A stretch of 64,000 nucleotides of DNA from CAZAMB01 sp964486335 (lineage in GTDB: Bacteria > Planctomycetota > Phycisphaerae > UBA1845), in assembly GCA_964486335.1 (NCBI GenBank), contig CAZAMB010000005.1, positions 181,250-245,249 on the forward strand, read 5' to 3'. Made by a program: the position numbers and the translations under genes. Under the pieces are notes generated by a model. It saw only the letters and a program-made list of their open reading frames with translations. It had not been told where the DNA came from and did not search any database. Positions 61,585 to 64,000 of this stretch are shown piece by piece (the stretch's first letter is position 1; every line of letters begins with the position of its first letter).

Positions 61585-62463
61585 TCAATAAAATACGATT
61601 CCGGCGTAACCGACAGAATCGACCGCGGCCTCATTGCCGCGCGACGCGGCCACTTCGCTGCTGGATGTCTGCATCAGCAACTCGCCGCGCGCGGCTCCCA
61701 ACGCCGACACGGCCGCAACCGTGGCGGCCGCCGCTCCGCTGCTACAGGCATTGTTGTGCTCCTTCGCCTCGGACACAAGTTCCCCAAAGCGCATCTGGCA
61801 GACCCGTTCAACAAAGCGTCGGTCATTGATTTCCCTGGCCCATCGATTGGCCTCAGGGCCGACTCCCTTGGGCTGGAACTGATAGCGCGGACCGTAGTGC
61901 GTCAGGTCCGTCGTGCCGATGATCAGGGCGTCATAGTTGTACGCCTTGACGGTTCTGGCAACGGCCTCGCCGACTTCTGCGGCCGACGGATCACCCGGAA
62001 CCATGATGGGAACGATGGCTGCTTTCGGGAATACGTGCCGGATGAACGGTAGTTGAACCTCGATGGAATGCTCGTCCTCATGGGCGAAGGGATCTTCGAC
62101 AATAAGGTCAGTGTTTCTGAGGATCCGCTCAGCCAGTCGGACGTCGACATCGACTGGTCCCAATGGCGTGTGCCAGCGCCCGTGCCCGAACATCACGGCC
62201 TGCCGCCCCCGATACCGATGGACCCCGCCGAACAGCACAATCACTTGCTGACATGAACGAAGAGATAGCTGTTTGAATACAGCCGCCGACACGGGCCCGC
62301 TGTAGCTCCAACCGGCATGAGGAACCAGCCCTCCGGCAAACGACGCCGCTTGAACGTTCTCGCGGACGACTGCGTCGTCGAGCATTCTTTCAAGCTGGCT
62401 TCGACACTCGTCACCGCACGCCGGATAGAAAGAACCGGCAAAGATCGGATCCCGAACCATCAT
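61585..62463 (-). CDS. amrB: MEMO/AmmeMemoRadiSam system protein B
   Basis: 292 residues from an ATG at 62463; an in-frame ATG at 62508 is possible. Typical MEMO motifs: VRDPIFAGSFYP, GLVPHAGWSYSGP, VLFGGVHRYRG, HEDEHSIEVQLPF and GTTDLTHYGPRY, with conserved His, Asp and Cys (NNACSSGAAAA) for the metal site. In other genomes it sits with AMMECR1 and a radical SAM protein; neither is adjacent here. It lies ~70 nt upstream of serA on the same strand, so co-transcription is possible. Confidence 0.9.
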   Translation of the reverse strand: MMVRDPIFAGSFYPACGDECRSQLERMLDDAVVRENVQAASFAGGLVPHAGWSYSGPVSAAVFKQLSLRSCQQVIVLFGGVHRYRGRQAVMFGHGRWHTPLGPVDVDVRLAERILRNTDLIVEDPFAHEDEHSIEVQLPFIRHVFPKAAIVPIMVPGDPSAAEVGEAVARTVKAYNYDALIIGTTDLTHYGPRYQFQPKGVGPEANRWAREINDRRFVERVCQMRFGELVSEAKEHNNACSSGAAAATVAAVSALGAARGELLMQTSSSEVAASRGNEAAVDSVGYAGIVFY

Positions 62464-62631
62464 GACCGGGTTTCCCACGGCCTGGACGTCGCCAGCGATG
62501 GCGACCATTCCTGCCCGTCACGGTTTTTCCCAAGGCGCTTCAGGTATCCGTCGGTGGTTCGGACTTTCCTGCAAGAACCCATTAAGAAGTCGACTCGCAA
62601 TGTCACTCTTGGTTTTGTCGAGTTCTTTCGG

Positions 62632-63714
62632 TTACCGTATGAGTTCCAGTTGAACACCCGCGTAATAGAAATTGTCCAGTCGATCGAGATTGCCCGACGG
62701 ATTGGAATTGTAAGCATTCTTCATGCCAACTTTCAGCTTCCACGCATCCGCCTTGAGCGGAAATAGCAGCGCCGTATCGAAATCGAGCCGATAATCGCCA
62801 ATGTCTTCTAGATTCGGAGCGTAAGTCGCCGCATGAACGAATTGCATCGATTTCGACACATCCAATCGATAATCCAAACCCAGGTCCGCGATGGGATCGT
62901 CCGAAGTCCGTCCCGAATCATAGGTTTCATGGCGATACCCGGGTCCGGCACGGACTTTCAGCTCGTGTTCGTCTTTTTTGATCAAGTAGTAACCCAAACC
63001 CACCGCCGCCGTCGCCCGAAGATTCAGGTTCTCGAACTCGTCGTGCTCCAACTCGCCCCGCGCGTAGCCGAACATCCGCTTCGTAAACAAATACTCGTAG
63101 GATGACCCTCCGCGATATTCGTTTCGAACACGAGCGTCGTCGCGCTCGCCGTAATCGGCTGAAGCATAGAATCTCAGCAAATCCTTCGACGTCTTGCGGC
63201 TCAGTTCAAGCCGCCCGCGAACGTCTACCGAATCAGTGTTGCCTTCCGTTGCGCTGCCGCCGATTTCCACGACGGTCTTCCATTTGGGTTTGTGCGCGGC
63301 CAGAAGCTTCTGTTCGGCAGGACTCTCCGTTCCGATTCTCCACACGCTGGCGATGTTCTGCTGCGGAATCTTGATTTCCCCGATCGCCGACCTAACCACC
63401 GAGGCTTCTTCGGTGAGAACCTCGGCAACGACGCCGACCAGTCGATCCCCGCTTTTCATCTCCACATTGACTGGTTCGTCCGTCGAAATGGAGGTGACTT
63501 TCGCGATGTCAATCTCCACCGTCCCGACGACGTCCGTCACCATGACGAATTTGCCGTCAGCCATCCGTTCAATCTTACCCACCAGTCTGCTTCCATCTCG
63601 CGTGGTTAGCGTGTCCGCGGATGCTATGGCACCAAACAACGCCGCGAACCCAATCTGCAAGGCGGTAAGTGCTGGGCCGAACTCGAAGCCGCTTGTGAAC
63701 TGCGGCCTATTCAT
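62632..63714 (-). CDS. DUF481 outer-membrane beta-barrel protein
   Basis: 360 residues. ATG at 63714 with GGGGAGG 4 nt upstream, overlapping the upstream gene by 8 nt. Signal ~13-34. A small beta domain (~35-120: TTRDGSRLVGKIERMADGKFVMVTDVVGTVEID, here named by position) precedes a ~240-residue barrel of alternating strands: VVEIGGSATEGNTDSVDVRGRLEL, GGSSYEYLFTKRMFGYARGEL, TAAVGLGYYLIKKDE. The protein ends in LELIR rather than Phe. DUF481/YdiY-type barrels are salt-induced outer-membrane proteins of unknown function. A terminal aromatic is missing. Confidence 0.85.
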   Translation of the reverse strand: MNRPQFTSGFEFGPALTALQIGFAALFGAIASADTLTTRDGSRLVGKIERMADGKFVMVTDVVGTVEIDIAKVTSISTDEPVNVEMKSGDRLVGVVAEVLTEEASVVRSAIGEIKIPQQNIASVWRIGTESPAEQKLLAAHKPKWKTVVEIGGSATEGNTDSVDVRGRLELSRKTSKDLLRFYASADYGERDDARVRNEYRGGSSYEYLFTKRMFGYARGELEHDEFENLNLRATAAVGLGYYLIKKDEHELKVRAGPGYRHETYDSGRTSDDPIADLGLDYRLDVSKSMQFVHAATYAPNLEDIGDYRLDFDTALLFPLKADAWKLKVGMKNAYNSNPSGNLDRLDNFYYAGVQLELIR

Positions 63715-63931
63715 CCGCCTCCCCTTCAAAATAGTCTCGAATGGCGGTCGTGATCGCATTGTCGATCGGCGTGAGAATTGCGCCGCGAACCAATGTAATG
63801 ATAAGATCGGTGCCGTCGATGGTCGTGGTCACCGGAATCTGACCGATGTTGCAACTCCCGAATTGAACAGCGGCTGTAGTCAGCAACAACTTCATCACCC
63901 TACTGCGGTTGACCCTCGAAATCCCTCGCAT
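63707..63931 (-). CDS. Small exported protein coupled to the DUF481 gene
   Basis: 74 residues. ATG at 63931 has a strong AAGGAGG 8 nt upstream. A hydrophobic N-terminal segment (~12-25, MKLLLTTAAVQFGSC) ends in Cys, possibly a lipoprotein. IPVTTTIDGTDLIITLVRGAILTPIDNAITTAIRDYF follows. Its stop overlaps the start of the DUF481 gene by 8 nt, so the two are co-translated. Not recognised. Confidence 0.7.
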   Translation of the reverse strand: MRGISRVNRSRVMKLLLTTAAVQFGSCNIGQIPVTTTIDGTDLIITLVRGAILTPIDNAITTAIRDYFEGEADE

Positions 63932-64000
63932 GAATAAACCTCCTTCTAGGCTCTGTCTCAAAACGTCCTGTTTTGCCGAAGTATCTCCCTAACGACAGGG

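Noticed and set aside
1..64000. CRISPR arrays, insertion sequences, att sites or prophage
   Set aside because: No regularly spaced direct repeats, transposase or phage genes were seen; the only recombinase is of the housekeeping XerC/D type.

Overview
The window reads as a chromosomal segment of a planctomycete, probably Phycisphaerae-like. This is inference from several signs. A C-terminal zinc ribbon of the CxxCDYDLTGNTSGxCSECG type sits at 39940-40560. There are very large Cys-rich secreted proteins with CVGGxNAGxPC motifs and a dockerin-like tail. Two Ser/Thr kinases, an FHA protein, secreted beta-propellers with C-terminal Pro-hydrophobic-Arg anchors, and GC-rich DNA with long antisense shadow ORFs also fit. 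No rRNA, tRNA, CRISPR array, insertion sequence or prophage was recognised.

Layout: 1-6794 holds a partial NhaC-type antiporter, then a Yip1-like membrane protein and a MacA/MacB-type export operon with two permeases. 6971-23857 is mainly surface and signalling genes: a 1530-residue dockerin protein, a pseudogene relic, an FHA protein, a zinc-ribbon kinase, an NMP-kinase-like/deoxyribosyltransferase-like fusion, a PHP phosphatase, a lipoprotein with a Gly-rich linker, rnpA and a VWA protein. 24219-36967 is the most striking part: eight consecutive exported amidohydrolase-superfamily genes (nine domains), mostly joined by ATGA or GTGA overlaps. Only one (32719-33981) keeps the metal ligands. 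37000-38833 is an arsenic cassette (arsR, arsM, Cys-rich lipoprotein) with a promoter/operator that predicts a leaderless transcript.

38939-52960 carries housekeeping and small genes: DUF4202, zinc-ribbon protein, XerC/D recombinase, a lipoprotein, a Cys-less isochorismatase-like protein, ferredoxin, a small CPGH membrane protein, a TPR kinase, endonuclease III, a MoaD-MoaE fusion, DinB, Mrp and a LolA-like protein. 53020-58876 has a PhoR/PhoB-type two-component system, a CBS protein, a PEGA lipoprotein and two secreted beta-propeller proteins. 58970-63931 has a ROK kinase translationally coupled to SerA, a MEMO/AmmeMemoRadiSam B protein and a DUF481 outer-membrane protein with a small partner.

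A short palindromic repeat (GCGAGCCGCGA..TTCA..TCGCGCGG) recurs three times between genes, with a half copy at 45224. Start codons were revised inward from the longest ORF wherever a Shine-Dalgarno site, signal peptide or stop-start overlap supported it. All family assignments are from reading motifs; no database search was run.
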